64,000 bases of DNA, from NCBI GenBank assembly GCA_013399875.1, contig VXAZ01000373.1, positions 947,564 to 1,011,563 on the forward strand, written 5' to 3'. The DNA is from Gymnorhina tibicen (Eukaryota > Chordata > Aves > Passeriformes > Artamidae). Of this stretch, positions 10,985-23,900 are shown in pieces. A program made the position numbers and the translations under genes. The notes under the pieces are model-generated. The model was not told the DNA's origin, did no database searches, and saw only the letters and a list, made by a program, of their open reading frames with translations. The number at the start of each line of letters is the position of its first letter. Position 1 is the first letter of the stretch.

Positions 10985-13900
10985 CTGTTTGACTTTTTCT
11001 TGAACAAAATAAGTCAGGGAATTTGTCATGCAGATTACTGCAATATGATTTTTCACAAATACGGAAAAAAAAAGTAGGCAATTAAATATGACAACTGTTT
11101 TTTCAGACAAGTGACAAGAGAAAAGACTCTGTTGACAAAAGAATTGGTGTATTAAAGAGTCCTTGCATACTTTTCATTAGTAGCAGGATGTTCATTCCTT
11201 TCAACAAGAAAGTCTATTCATTGTTAAGATTTTCAAACGTACATCTTCTTTTGGAAATTGGTCTATTTCTTAGAGAAATGGAGATAAAGCAACAAATCCA
11301 AAGAAAGCATCCAAACAAAGCCACAGCCAAATGTAGTCAAAACCACGCTACAGACCAAGAAGTGGTTCATGCTTCCTCAGACCAAATTTAGGGGAAGGGT
11401 GTCAGCATGGGTAGGCTGAAGCTCTCCAGATGGTGGTTCCACCATGTAGAAGGCATTGCCTCTGTCTTTTAAGTTTGGATACCCCAAATTCCCTCTAGTT
11501 CCCCAGCAGGTGTTTTAGCCTCTTCACTGAACATATATCAAGCTTCATTACCCAAAGCACATCTTTTGATTCCCTGTCAAGTCATATGATCATAACAAAA
11601 CAACAGGGCTGCCTCCCACTGCACAAAATTCTCAAGTAATGCTTGCAATGCAACTGCAAGATAAAAACAACTGTAAACAACTGGGGATGAGTTTTCCACA
11701 GAATTTAAGCATCTGAAAGATTTAAAGCTATTTTTGAAAGTAATGTTACCCCTGCTAGGGCTGTTCTATTTAACTGAGTGGGATTTTCCCTTTTTTTAAA
11801 CAAAACTATACAAGTGGGAACATTTAATTTCAAATGCCCCAAAAGATTTCACATTTGATTTTTCAACAAGACATATTTCTCAGTGTCTGATGTTCGCAGT
11901 TATCACTGCTGGAGTTCATTTCAGGTTACTTAAACCAGAAAGACCATAGTATACATTCTGCTTCAATTCCAGCTATTCTGTTGTCCAGGATTCAGGACTG
12001 CAATCATTGTGTTAGCCACATAGTGGTCTTATTCAATACTGTAAAGGTCTGTATGGCTGAATGCCTCTGTCTTCAAAATGTGGCCTCCAAGTTTTGACAT
12101 GTCAGACTTCTAAAACGACTAATTTTGACATTATTCTTTGATCTGGAAGCTTCATTTTTCATAGCTGTCTCATGAAAACATCAAGAACATAACAGGGTCA
12201 CTCAGCCTTGCATTGATATTTTTGAGAAGTACAGACACATTAGATATTCTTTCGAAAGTCGTCTGCTGAGAAGAGAATCAGGCTGAATTTATGAAGTGCT
12301 ACATACATATTAAACAAATTTCTCTTACCTTGGAGAAATTCACCAATTTCAAAACAATATGAAATTTGCCACACGGCATGTTGGAATAGGAAATTTCATT
12401 TTCATTGCTCTCTTACCCCACAGTAATACCTATATGCAATTTATTAAACTGTTTCACAAAACATTTTTTATAATCTCCTAATGAGTGTAAAAGAAACTGG
12501 TGATTTGATTACTTGTATTTTTTTATTTTTTAATATAACTATTAAAATAATAAAAAGAATTATCCTCGACTGGTCTCTCCACCCATTCTGTTGTTATGAT
12601 GGCCTTTCCAAGTCAACTCTCCTACTCAAAACATGCTGCCATAAATTAAATCCATACATAGTCCTCATTGAAATAATTTGTAAAATAAGTATCGGAAAAC
12701 ATATACTAATTTGGTTTTTATAGAATGCTTTCTGATCTGTTTTTAATACATTACCCTAGCTCTAAGTCAGTAGCTTTTCCTGCATTCAACAGAATTGTGA
12801 AGTTCTGTAAAGTTGCAAATATGAACTCCAGAGTTCTAGTTCTCATGCCTTTTAACTCCAGGTTATTTATCAGCATTGTGTGCATTGCACAAAATCTTTA
12901 GACACATTTGTGGACACAGGGAAATAATTTACTTTTCAGATTTATATGACCATCTTGTATGTCACTCTTTCCACTTAGTGATCATCATATTAGTATGGTA
13001 ACTTTAAATGTTCTTTGGATTGCTAACATACACACCACTTATATAACTATACAGGATAAGTACCATACCCTTAATGTAGATCACATGGAAGAGCAAACAG
13101 ACATCCCAGCTGCTTCATTCCACTACTTCATTTGTAAGTGCAACAATTTCGTTTGAATTCAGTGTTGGGGGCCATTTTTTCCCCACTTGATTCTGTTTTT
13201 CATTACAAATTATAATCAGCTGCTTCTTTTATTGAATTTATTTCAATGAAAGGCAGAAAAGATTTGTTATGGCAGCAGCATGCTGGGATTTTTACCCATT
13301 TTACAAAGCACATGGATTAAAGAAAAATGCAAATTACCATGGCATAAACCAAATACAAACTTCTGCTACATCAGTTTTCACAGGTCAGTGTATGCACCAA
13401 TTGCTTCCTTCCAGCTCATTCCATGCCACACCAATTTATGTAACTTATCACCCAAGAAGAGCACACAGCAGTTAAGAAATGCATCTTAAATTCAAGCACT
13501 GTCATATTACAATTCATTCATCTGCCTACCTCATTGCAAGGAAGACTTACTAAAGAACATACGTAAGGTGAAGGTAATCAAGAGAGAGGACTGTCAGATG
13601 TAGGTATTTGTGGTGTTCGTTCTGACACGCATTTGGAGTGTTCCCCTATTTCGTGGATTTTAACAAGAGTAAAAGCTAACAAAACAGTATTAAGAGCATA
13701 TGAGTGTTCAGCAGAGGAATGGCGAAACAAATCCCATGTTTTAAACATTAAGTTAGATATAGAGCCTAAGTGAAGTACTTTTCAGGCATTATAAACTCAT
13801 TAGCATCATTAAATTGAAAAGCTGTAGTTCCTGCTAACAGATTACAGAATTTACTTTGAATGAGTCACAATGCTATACAGTTTTGAAAAACCCTAAGGTT

Positions 13901-14296
13901 GGCTTCTGAATGTTAATCTTTGGCAACACCTTCTAAATTTATGTTGAAAGAAGAATATCAACATAATACACCATGGTAATGTCCAAATATTTGAAAATAA
14001 TATGAACCTAACAATAGAAATTTCATAACTAAAGTAGCTGTCTACATTTATTCTGAATTCTTAGACAAACAGGATTTATCAAAAGGTTCACAGAATAACC
14101 ATCCTAGAAGTATCAGAAAGCCAATGCAAGACATATCCTAGGCTTCAACTGTGGAAAACAAGCTACACAACACATAATTAAGACAACAGCAAAAATGGGT
14201 TATAAAGGATTATAAATTGTTAAAAATGGATTATAAAGGGATTAGACAATATCACAGAACCGAGTTTGTTAATGGCAATTCATATAAAGAGAGTCT

Positions 14297-14300
<4 letters not shown>

Positions 14301-14333
<33 letters not shown>

Positions 14334-14368
14334 CAATTTCTTTTTTTCCACCTTTTTTTTTTTTNNNN
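14301..14368 (+). repeat. T-homopolymer region ending in a 4-base assembly gap
   Basis: A run of 28 T (14301-14328) is followed by AAAACCAATTTC, a second T run, CCACC and a third T run, which ends in NNNN at 14365-14368. ACCAATTTC recurs just after the gap (near 14388), so the gap edges may carry a gap-filling artefact. The sequence here should be treated as unreliable. Confidence 0.9.
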
Positions 14369-15049
14369 AATCACCAATTCACTTGCTACCAATTTCTTCT
14401 TAATTCAGTGACCTGACTGCCTGGGAGCTCTTTCCGATTCCTTGCTCACTCAATGATGTATTAATTTATTTCAATACGCAGATACATTAGTTAACTTAAA
14501 ACTCTGGATTAAATCCACAGTATCAACATTACATAGTATTTGGTCTTGATATCCACAGATCCAGAAGAGACCAGGTTTCCTGTTTCTCTATTCCTGTCTG
14601 CTTCCTGTATCACAAATCAAAGTTTCTGGTTTGCCTCACCTACTCAGGACTTTTACTTAGCTCTCAGAAAACTGTGTTCTTGCTGTCAAATTTTAAGCTT
14701 TACCTTATTTCTCTTTGTAATTGAGAATCTGAAGAAACTAACTTCATCCAGAAATCCTCTATAGTGTTAAAGGAGTTCAATATCTACCTGAATCTTCAGA
14801 CTGCCCCTTGCTTCCCACTCTGCTCCAGCATTTGAGCACTTGTTTTTTCCTTTAAATCTACTTCTCACATTTAGAACATCATGACATAGCCTATCATAAC
14901 CTGAACACAAGGGGTCCTGAGTAGATCAGTAACATCTCACTAACATCACTGAACCCAAACTTCATGGGTTTTTTTCATTTTAACAGAAAACTACCATGAA
15001 TTCCAGAATACCAATATCCTTTGGTTTAGGCCATTTTGAGAGAAGTTGA

Positions 15050-15203
15050 GAATGTTCCTTCCCTGGAAGTGCTCAGGGCCAGGTTAGATGGGGCCCTGAG
15101 CAACCTGGCAGAGTGAAAGGTGTCCCTGCCCATGGCAAACAGGCTGTAACTAAATGATCTTTAAGGTCCTTTGCAATCCAAACCACTCTATGGTTCTATG
15201 TGT
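15050..15203 (+). mobile_element. CR1 LINE 3'-end fragment
   Basis: The segment begins with CCTTCCCTGGAAGTGCTCAGGGCCAGG, seen here in pieces as CTGGAAGTGCTCAGGGCC and then AGATGGGGCCCTGAGCAACC. It continues through a CCCTGCCCATGGCA block and ends with ATGATCTTTAAGGTCCTTT and CACTCTATGGTTCTATG. This order is diagnostic of the 3' end of CR1 in sense orientation, with its terminal ATTCTATG-type octamers. It is 5' truncated. Confidence 0.93.
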
Positions 15204-17008
15204 TTTCTCTGCCCGAAAACCTAACGTTCTTAAAAAAATGGGGACAATGGTTAATGCAATACTAAAACAAGGAACACAAGAGCCCAGCCCTAGTATGGGC
15301 CTACAGATTTTTATTCCCATGAAATGGAGGTTCACCAGAAGTTCCTAGAGCACTTCTGAAAGATGTGCTATAACCCCGTGGCAGCCAGGCAGGGGCTGCA
15401 GTCCATAATGTAGTTTGGGCACCTGGGAAGCCTAAGGGTACATCAACTGGCAGTCTCATAGAAGCAGAATTTTTGGCTGTACTGGAGTCCAGTGGAGGTG
15501 CAGCTGACTCCATACTCCAGGAAAATTAACCGGTCCCTTACCCTTGGCATTCCTGACTTACAGAAGACTTTACCTTCGACATGCCTTTTTAGCCATGATA
15601 TACAACAAATGTACCAACAGCAACAGCCTAAAGAACCACGTAGCATAAAACTAATGACAGCATTGCCTTGGTCATCTACTGGCCATCATTTCTTTCCTAC
15701 TTACGCTGTTATAAACATGACATCATAGCTTGTTTCCTGCTGGGGTACTCTTGCACAGAGATAACAAACGTAGTCTGCCAGTCCCAAAATCAAAACCAAC
15801 TGCTCAACTCAAACAAACGGACAAGAAAACTCCAAATACTTAGCAAACAAGTACTGAAGTTGCATAATTTAAAATCCCTTCCCTACTCTCAGAGTACTCC
15901 CTGCTCTGCAGTTTTAGAGGCACAGTTTTAATAAATGCTGCTGAAGAAAACGGAATTTAAATATTTTATTTATGGCTGTATATTCCACACTAAGTGTGAA
16001 AGGGGGAAAAGAAGCATGCACACCTAAATATAATGGGCAATTTACTGTGGGGAAAAAAAAAACATACAAAAGGAAAATTTTTTAACTCCTGTTGTACAAT
16101 TTGTTTTAGAAACATGTTAACAATGCAGGAAAAAAGGCCTTGATGCCATTTGTACAGCTAACTCTTGCAGGCATGTTCCAAGTCCAATAAAGAAGGTTAA
16201 TGCTACAATGGCAGTGAGAAACATGCAAGTCAAAACACAATCTGGGAGGAACAAAGCACCCCATACAACCCAAATTTCAGCAGCACTAAATAATATCCCA
16301 CCTGTCAGTATGTCAAACAGCTTGGCGTGTTTCCATTACAAGACAAAAGTCACTTTTGTTTGTGTGTCAAATGTGCTCTGAGCAAAAGTGGAAAAAAAAA
16401 AAGAGAAAAGCTTTTGGAGAGTAGAGACAGTTTAGAGAGGTTAAAAAAAGCCAACTGATAAATAGCAATCATGCCTACCACCTTTGTGCTTATGTTCAAA
16501 AATAGCATTTTGGTCAGCCAGATGTTACAAATATAGTTACAAACACACATAATGAACAAATTTAGACATCACTGATGCATGGAAGATAACACAGGGTGGA
16601 ACATGCCCTGCAACTTAAAAAAATTAACTTCAATTCACAAATGGGATCCAAACAGAAATTCTTGTTAGTGTCTTGTTTTCCATTTCTCCAGGATTCTTTT
16701 TGAATTATTTTCCTATAATCAAGAAACAGGGGAAGGCCAGAAAGAAGATGGACTACAGAATTTAGTGTTGCCTTTTGATTGCTTAATGTAATTTCACAAA
16801 ATGAACTGATTCTTAATTTTTGCTTTAGCTTAAATATTCTGTTCTATTTATTTTAAATGTGACCATGGAACTTGGATGGTGACAGAACAGATCACTTTTT
16901 TCTCAATACGAGATGTACCTTACTAAGGAAGCTGGCGATCTGTCACTGGTTTCCAAACCCTTTGTTTATTATAGTCTCTTAGAAGTGACAATAATTGCTT
17001 TATTCCAG

Positions 17009-17161
17009 AGCATTGACTGTCAGACTACTTGGTTCAGGGGACAAGAAAAATCAGAGTTGGAAAATGTAAATGGAAAGATAGATGGCAATACTTCACCATT
17101 CTATCCCTGGATGCCAAGGAACTTTACAGATGTGAATTATGAGCTTCATCATGGAAGACAG
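17009..17161 (+). CDS. Orphan exon-like reading frame with a YPWM motif, gene unknown
   Basis: I do not recognise this gene. An open 153-nt stretch (51 codons, phase 0 at both ends) is preceded by a plausible acceptor (TGCTTTATTCCAG) and followed by CAG|gtaata, a reasonable donor, on the strand opposite GMDS. The translation starts SIDCQTTWFRGQEKSELENV, passes through GNTSPFYPWMPRNFTDVNYE and ends HHGRQ. It is hydrophilic and mixed in composition, unlike the low-complexity translations around it, and contains FYPWM, which resembles the Hox hexapeptide that binds PBC cofactors. There is no homeodomain, and in Hox genes the intron does not fall where this donor would place it, so I do not call it a Hox exon. 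The frame stays open upstream to an ATG at 16913 and runs to a stop at about 17180. It may be an exon of an intronic gene, a lncRNA exon, or chance. Confidence 0.28.
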
Positions 17162-19010
17162 GTAATATTTAATCATTCCTAATAAGAAAACAGAAGCAGC
17201 CCCTGTTCCAAATTCATTGCATTAGCTTACAATAAGGAAAAAAAATAACCATGGGAGAATACAAAATAAATTTTAGAATTACAAGAAAGCATTTTAAGTC
17301 ACCTAAATTTTACTAAACTTAGGTTATCCTTGAATAACTAAGAATCCTGGGGTTGTTTCATCTCCTTGATCTCAGCCCTGGGCTTCCCCATGAGACACAG
17401 AGAGTCTTCATTTTCAGCTGAGCCTGGAATCTGCCCCATCCAAGCAGATTCTGCAAGACCCAGAGAAGCCCTTGCTCAGTTACAGAAGTCCTGCTGCATG
17501 TAAGGCTGCAAAAATGTGCAGTGTAAGGTTTGCAGGTTTGCACAGCAGCTTAAATAAAGAGAGGAACATCTCTTGCCTTTGAAGCAGCTACCTTAAATTG
17601 TCCTTCACCTGGTTTACCAATTCTGTAAATTTTTCATGGAAACATAACCTGGAATCTTACCTAGCAAGATGGTAGACACTAAGCAGCTGAATAAATACAC
17701 TAACTGACATGATCAAATCAATAATCTTTCTAGACACCTACCTTAATTCTTAGATTGAATCTCCTCTCTCAAAGATTACTCTAGGAATTTTAGGTAATAT
17801 TTCCTGCTGCTGTTTGAATCACCTTCGGCTGGTTTTTAATAGTGGGATCAAGATTCAGGGTGTGAGATCCGCAGAAAAATATCAGCCTTTTAATTGTGGA
17901 AGTCAAAACATCCAAAAATACCTAATAAAATGAATTGTGGGGTACTGACTTCAGTCAATGGAAAATCGAGAACTAAACAAACCCAAGACAGGATTTAATA
18001 TTGCCTCAAATTCTCTGTTTGAGATAAAAATGCATTAAAACAAGACAGAATCCTAGATCCTCTACATGAGAAAATAGCCGCTCACAGAAAAATGTCACCT
18101 GGAAAGAAATGTAAAATAATCCTCATAACTTGCAAAGTAACTGGGCACAGCTTTGGCAAGTTCTTAAAGCAGCTATATCTGGACACTGGTTACTGTGAAA
18201 TACAACTCATAATCTACTATATAATATCATGCAAGAAGCATGGGTTCAATAACTATGCTCACCTTTTAGCTGGATGTTTTGCCTAGAATATTTTCAGAAC
18301 ATTGGTGGCCATAGAAACACACATGGAAACAACTCAGCAACAAATACCTGGTGTGACTTTATTTCTCATGTAAAGGAGGCATGGGGAAGTAAAGAGGACA
18401 GTTACACTGGCAGTCACCAAATGGTTATTCAAGATGCTTTCATGTATTTTAAAAAAAAAGGGTAAAAAAAATTGTTCTACATGAATTAATGTAAAAGTCA
18501 GACTCAAAAGCAAAGCCAAAGCTATTTGATCCTGTCATTGCTCCACAGGAGCAAAACTTGTAGCTGTTTAACTTTTTATTGTTATTTAAGGTTAGTAGGC
18601 AACTCATTCATATCACTGAACTAGATAAAAGGTGTTAGGAATGAAAGAGATCATCAATTATCTCATAAGGGAAGTCAAAGCATTTATGCTATTCCAAAAG
18701 AAAACTGCAAAGATTTAGAACACACGACTGATTAAAAAATGTACTTCATGTCCAGAAGGGCAGCCTTTGTGAAATTAATGTCACATCATGAAGGTCTCAA
18801 CCAGAAGGTAAATTCAGCTGTTCTGGAACTGAGACCCCAAATCAGAAGAAACTTCTATGGTAATACACAATTAAATTCAGTTAAAAATACTTTGTTTTGA
18901 ATAAGCTGTCAAATTTTATTTGCACACCTTCTCTTATGTAAGCACATACTCATTAATTAGAAGGATCCTAATGCAAACAAATTGTGTCAACACAGGAGAC
19001 CACACTTCTC

Positions 19011-19040
19011 AAAAAAAAAAAAAAAAAAAAGAAAGAAAGA
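19011..19040 (+). repeat. Poly-A run with (GAAA)n extension
   Basis: Twenty A residues are followed by GAAAGAAAGA. No retroposon body is recognisable upstream, so it is listed as a simple repeat and not as the tail of an element. Confidence 0.85.
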
Positions 19041-22000
19041 TAAACAAAATCCAAAAAAGCAATAGCACACAGACTCTGGCTGAGTCAGAAGGTAGACTAG
19101 CTGGCAGTGTAGCGTAAAAATACTGTCAAACTGCCATTTTGAAGCATGTTAATCTTTCTATATCTACATGGAGCCACATATTCACTGCATGCAAAAAGGA
19201 GTGAGAAAGTGAAATCCCTGGCCCTACAAAGGTCTTTGCAAAGGAGCGTGGTGGGAGGGAAGGAAGGGAAATCAGGAGAAAAAGGGGAGAGCTCATAAAA
19301 TGTAAGGTTTAAGGAATGACACTGGAGCGCATCCAAGATAAATCTCCATTCTATTTCATATTTTTCGGGAGAAGCAGCAGGTTCTTCACACTGCATGGAG
19401 TAAGATCGCAAAATGCCAAGAACAACAGGCATAATTCTTTCAAGATCATTCCATCAGGATTTTGCAAACGAAAACAGACTGAAATATCTGGAAAAAAAAA
19501 GTTGCTGAAGAGAACAAAATTTTCACTTTGCTTCTCTCTCACCACCAAGTTGAATCTACTTTCCCTCATCTCACAAAGAACTTCTAAAAGACAAGGAGAA
19601 AAGCTGGCAAGTGAACACCAGACTATCTCATCTAGGTGAAAAACCGAACTGTTCACTGTCTTTTTAATATTTTATATGAGCCTTTCCAAGATCTTATTGG
19701 TTCTCTTTATGCACTTTTACTATCAGAGGCTCAATGATCTTGGAATATAAGCTAACAGTTGTGGTTTTACACCACAATGTTTATATTAGGCTGTCAGTGC
19801 ACAAAGAAAATGAATACAGCTCCCACCTGCAGCTCCTGCTGTTAACTTATGCACATGGCACACGCGTGCAGGATTCCTGAAAAAAAACCTCTGCTGCATC
19901 CCCAGATTTTCTGGGAGGCCTCTCTCCAAACATCTCTGGCTATATTCACTCTCTGTGGTATCCCAGCGGGGCAGAACCAGGGCTGGCTTTAGGCACAGGC
20001 AGCAGCAGTTTGAAGTTGCAGATTGTTGGGCAGCAGCAAAAAAAGCTCCCCATGAGGGTATCCATGCCCATGCATTGTGTTGTCAGGTGGCTGGAGAGCC
20101 AAGTGGGCTGCTACAGCCCTGAAAGGGAGAGGATGAGGCAGCAGCCTTTCCTGGCTCCAGCAGGAGATAGAGCCATCTCCCACTCCCATCTGTGGAGAAT
20201 AAATTAATTTCTGTTACACCACGCAGAAATTTTGTTCGACCATATATGGTAGAACAATTTACCTTTAAGTCCTCAAAGATACAACCAAAGAGCCCCAAAA
20301 AATTCAGGAACATGTATATTACAACAGGTACAGATGAGGCTGCTCTTACCTAGTTTCAGAATATCATTCTATTTACTTTCAGGAAGAGTTATATACTACC
20401 AGATCCCCCTGAGCTTTATGCCTTTTCTTAAAATTCCAGTTCACGGCAGAGAGATCCTAAAACCTTATTATAAAAATGCTACTAGGAGTCTTCAAAGTTT
20501 TATTCAGTTATAGTTATGATTTCTCCCACACCCCCCAATTTTGTATGCTTTTGATTTTCATATTCATGATGTTCAACTGCATGAGACTGTCCATAGTACA
20601 ACAATTAAAGGCTAACTTATATAAAGGATCAGAAGATGGAAGCAGCTAACCAGTCCATGACAAGTTTTAACATAACTTTTCTATTAAGTTCTCTTGATTT
20701 CTTCCTTGAAAGTGCATTTAGAAAAAGGAAACATTTTTCAGTTACAGACATACTATAACATTGAAGATGTCAAGAAATCTACTTTCATTAAAGAAAGAAT
20801 TTCATGACTTAGTGGCTGTGACTGTCAAAACAAGGACATGTCTGTCTTCATTTCTTTCTCAGTCTAGAGAGGTTCATGTTCCCTATGTCAGGATTCAGAG
20901 ACCATATGCTAGCTTACACTATGCTTGTAGGACTAAATTTACAACTGGAAAACACAAACAATCTCAGCAAGCTAATGGAAGTTAGCTGACAGCTATGGTG
21001 ATACAGTCAAGTGAAAATTCATTTTTTTAAACAGTTACTTTTAAACAGTTAATAATACAAATTGCTGTTTGATAAAGTTTAATTAGGACCAAAGCTGCCA
21101 CTACTGTTAATTTTTTCATGTCAATAAAAGCTCTCAAAATTCTTCTGTCAAGGACACACCTTTTCAGCTGGTCTCAGCTTTTTTTGAGAAACTTGACAGG
21201 TATTTTTTGTATTGAAGAGGGAAGAAAAAACATACTTCAAGAGATTAAAATTTAATTCTTAGCATTTTTTGGCAACAAATGAAACATATTCATCATGTAC
21301 CTGTGAACAGGGCGGCCAATTTAAAAGACGGTAAAATAATGTATGGGAAAAAAATGTGCTCCAGTAAGCAGAGAAATTAGTTATAATGTACATAGAGCGT
21401 CTGTTAAGAATTTAGCAGATCTTTCCAAAACATTATTTCTCCCTAACACTACAGTGAGCAGAATATCACCTCAATCTTACAAAAATTAAGGGGGTTATCT
21501 GTGATAGCCTGTAGAAGAGAATTACTGAAACACCTCAGAACAAGAATGTCATTTGTCATCCTTACCCAATTTTAACGCCTGACTTCAAAAAACTCTCTTG
21601 AGTAAATAAGGGGATAAATAAGGATAAATGCAAGAGAGCTGGGAGACAGATTATTGCTTTTTAAACACCCTGTTCTTGGAATGCCATGATAAAAAAGAAG
21701 GGATTCCTTCATTTTTAAAAAAATCAGAAAACATGTCATGTCTACCCATCAAGACTGCAGAGAGGCTTTCTAAGAAAGAACACAATGCCCTGTAAGGTCT
21801 TAAATACCAAAAGACAAAATGCAAGAATGGCTAAACCCACATGAGTTTGAGTAGCTGGATTGGTAACACCAGAAAGACCACTTCAAGGCATGCATAACAG
21901 GCTGAATTCTAGCAGTCCCAGCAGGCGTACTTATAAAGCAGAACTGGGGCACTTCCCTGATGTGAACACTGGCTCAGCAGAACACTGGTCATTATATTTT

Positions 22001-22599
22001 CTGTTTTAGACGTGGCTACAAGAAAATGTGCTATGGGGAAAGACTCCAGCACCACAAGCAGTGCCACCCAAGTACAGCAGGAACAAGCTGTGTATGCCAG
22101 CAGGCAGTGTGCACGTGAATGTATATACAAAATACCCTTCTGAAACACGGAAGTATGTTGCATTGCCTTTAACTGATTACTCATGTTCTCAGGCAGAAAG
22201 CTTTTTTTCTGCAGTGGACAGAATGCCTCCTGAAAATGTACTGTAGTGCTGCTCAAAACACCCCAAAGTAGACAACTGTCTATTTTGCAGCTGTTCTGCA
22301 GATGTGGCACTGCCACCTTTTAACCATCCCTGAGACAACAGCCTATGGATACCACAGTGTGCAATCCACCTTGTCCCACACGTTTTACGACCATCTAAAT
22401 ATGTGCTTCAACATTCTTATTCTAGCTCAGTGAGATGTGAACTTGAGTGACAGGCTAGGACCATATAAAAGCTATGAAAACAGTGGCTTTCTCTTCATCG
22501 TGCCCTTTCCCCTCTCCTACACCTCCATCCTCCGAAACAAAAGGCATGGAAGAGGAAGAAAACTATTGCCAACGTAAGTTACTGCTAAGGGGAAAAGTA

Positions 22600-22915
22600 A
22601 AGACAGGCAAGGAGATGAAATATTCACTCATCCACACGGTGAGGCGATAACATCATGTGGAGCACTGTATTTACCTAATCAGATGAGCATTAATTGTGCT
22701 TGTATGGCTGAGGCAGGATGACAGTCGCTTCCAAGCACCACCAAGAAACACACTTTGTCATATGGCAAAATTACTCTTTTCCAGATGTTAAACTGGAAAT
22801 CTCTTTACAATATCTTTAAACATGTATAACTTTCACTTAGCACATTAAAGGCAGCTTTAATGCAGCATTCCATCCGGTGTATTAATAGTAAAATCATACC
22901 TGTCTAAACACAACA
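22600..22915. promoter_or_regulatory. Possible conserved non-coding element
   Basis: This stretch has a balanced, non-repetitive composition and packs several homeodomain-like and other motifs: GAGCATTAATTGTGC near 22686, GCAGCTTTAATGC near 22850 and a TEAD-like AGCATTCCATCC at 22864-22875. Introns of GMDS lie beside the FOXQ1, FOXF2 and FOXC1 genes in vertebrates, and such neighbourhoods often hold distal enhancers. Conservation cannot be seen from one sequence, so this rests on texture alone. Confidence 0.15.
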
Positions 22916-23689
22916 GTTTTGGCTGATGCCTCAGTATCATTTTGTCCTGTTAAGAAGCTTATATGTGCTTGTTCATCTGCCATGATCCAAAATACCTGCC
23001 AGGAACTTTTCTTGTTCTCTTGGCCATATTTTTTCATGAATGAACTCGCCAGTACATTTCAAGGTGATGTTTTGTTTTCAAATCACAAGCATAAAATTGT
23101 TTTAAATTTCCCACATCTCCCTTTATATACACAGAGGTTCTCTTTACTCCCTCTTCTCATATATATAATTTGGCAAGAGAGGGAGGGGAGTGTTTGTTTG
23201 GGTTTTTTTTTTCAGTTGGCTGGTTGGTTTTTACTTTTCCCATGCATCTGTTGTGGTTTTACTCAAAGTGCCAAACATTCAAGTAAATTGTGGAGCAGAT
23301 CATTAATACTGTTACAAGCTTACTGCTTATTTGTAGAGAAAAAGAAAAAGTAACCTGACATAAGCTGAGTAATATCAGAAGACCTAAAAAAAAAGCATTT
23401 TTCTAATGAAAGGAAGGTGTATGCGCTCATCTACTCCCATAGAACCATTTTCTTCATACCAGCTTGCTCCTTAAACAGTAAGTAATGTTTTGTTTTGATT
23501 TTTGCAGCTGAGTGAACTCTATTAATGGTTTCTGCCAAAACAGAAAGCTCAGGGGAGGAACTGAAGTCCTAATCTATATAATCAAAATTAATTGGTAGTT
23601 TATATCTTTAGGGACTATAACAGGTCATTATATTTGATTGAAGACAAAGGACAATACAAAATTTTTAATTAAGCTTTCACATTTAGTGG

Positions 23690-23900
23690 TGAAAAATGTA
23701 AGTTTTAATGCTTTGCATTTCAGATAGCCATATAATATCTGTGTTACAGTTAAATAAGGGATCAGTGGGGTGGAAAAAGCTCCTAATTACATCTTCATGA
23801 AATGAAGCCAAGTGACAAAGCAGTTGCTGCTGCTGCTTATTATATATAGCTGCTTGGCTATATTGAATTAATTCTTTAGCACTTTGATTTTCACACCCTG
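23690..23900. promoter_or_regulatory. Possible conserved non-coding element with TAATTA and CTG runs
   Basis: The segment contains CCTAATTACATC, GTTGCTGCTGCTGCTT, an ATATAGC/GCTATAT inverted pair around TGCTTG and GAATTAATTC within about 120 bases. The density of homeobox-type cores is above that of the flanks. No gene overlaps it. The call is an inference from motif density only. Confidence 0.15.

Larger units (their letters stand above)
9127..14300. other. Intronic stretch, hairpin and CTCF-like site only
   Basis: Apart from the perfect hairpin at 10926-10984 and the motif at 10168 there is nothing I can name. A GC-richer, non-repetitive part near 9250-10030 is of unknown nature. Near 14190-14245 an imperfect duplication of a TTATAAAGGATTA-type unit is visible. 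Confidence 0.6.

Noticed and set aside
19840..20215. GC-rich patch ending in AATAAATTAATTTC, considered as a second LTR
   Set aside because: No direct repeats, TATA-like signal in the right place, or defined ends could be found.
21909..22316. 135-codon open frame on the minus strand
   Set aside because: A plus-strand frame is open over the same bases, the translation matches no family I know, and no splice or polyadenylation context supports it.
22919..23353. Longest open frame in the window, 144 codons on the plus strand
   Set aside because: The translation is hydrophobic and T-rich with a poly-Lys end, has no recognisable domain, lacks a supporting promoter or splice context, and is of a length expected by chance in 64 kb.
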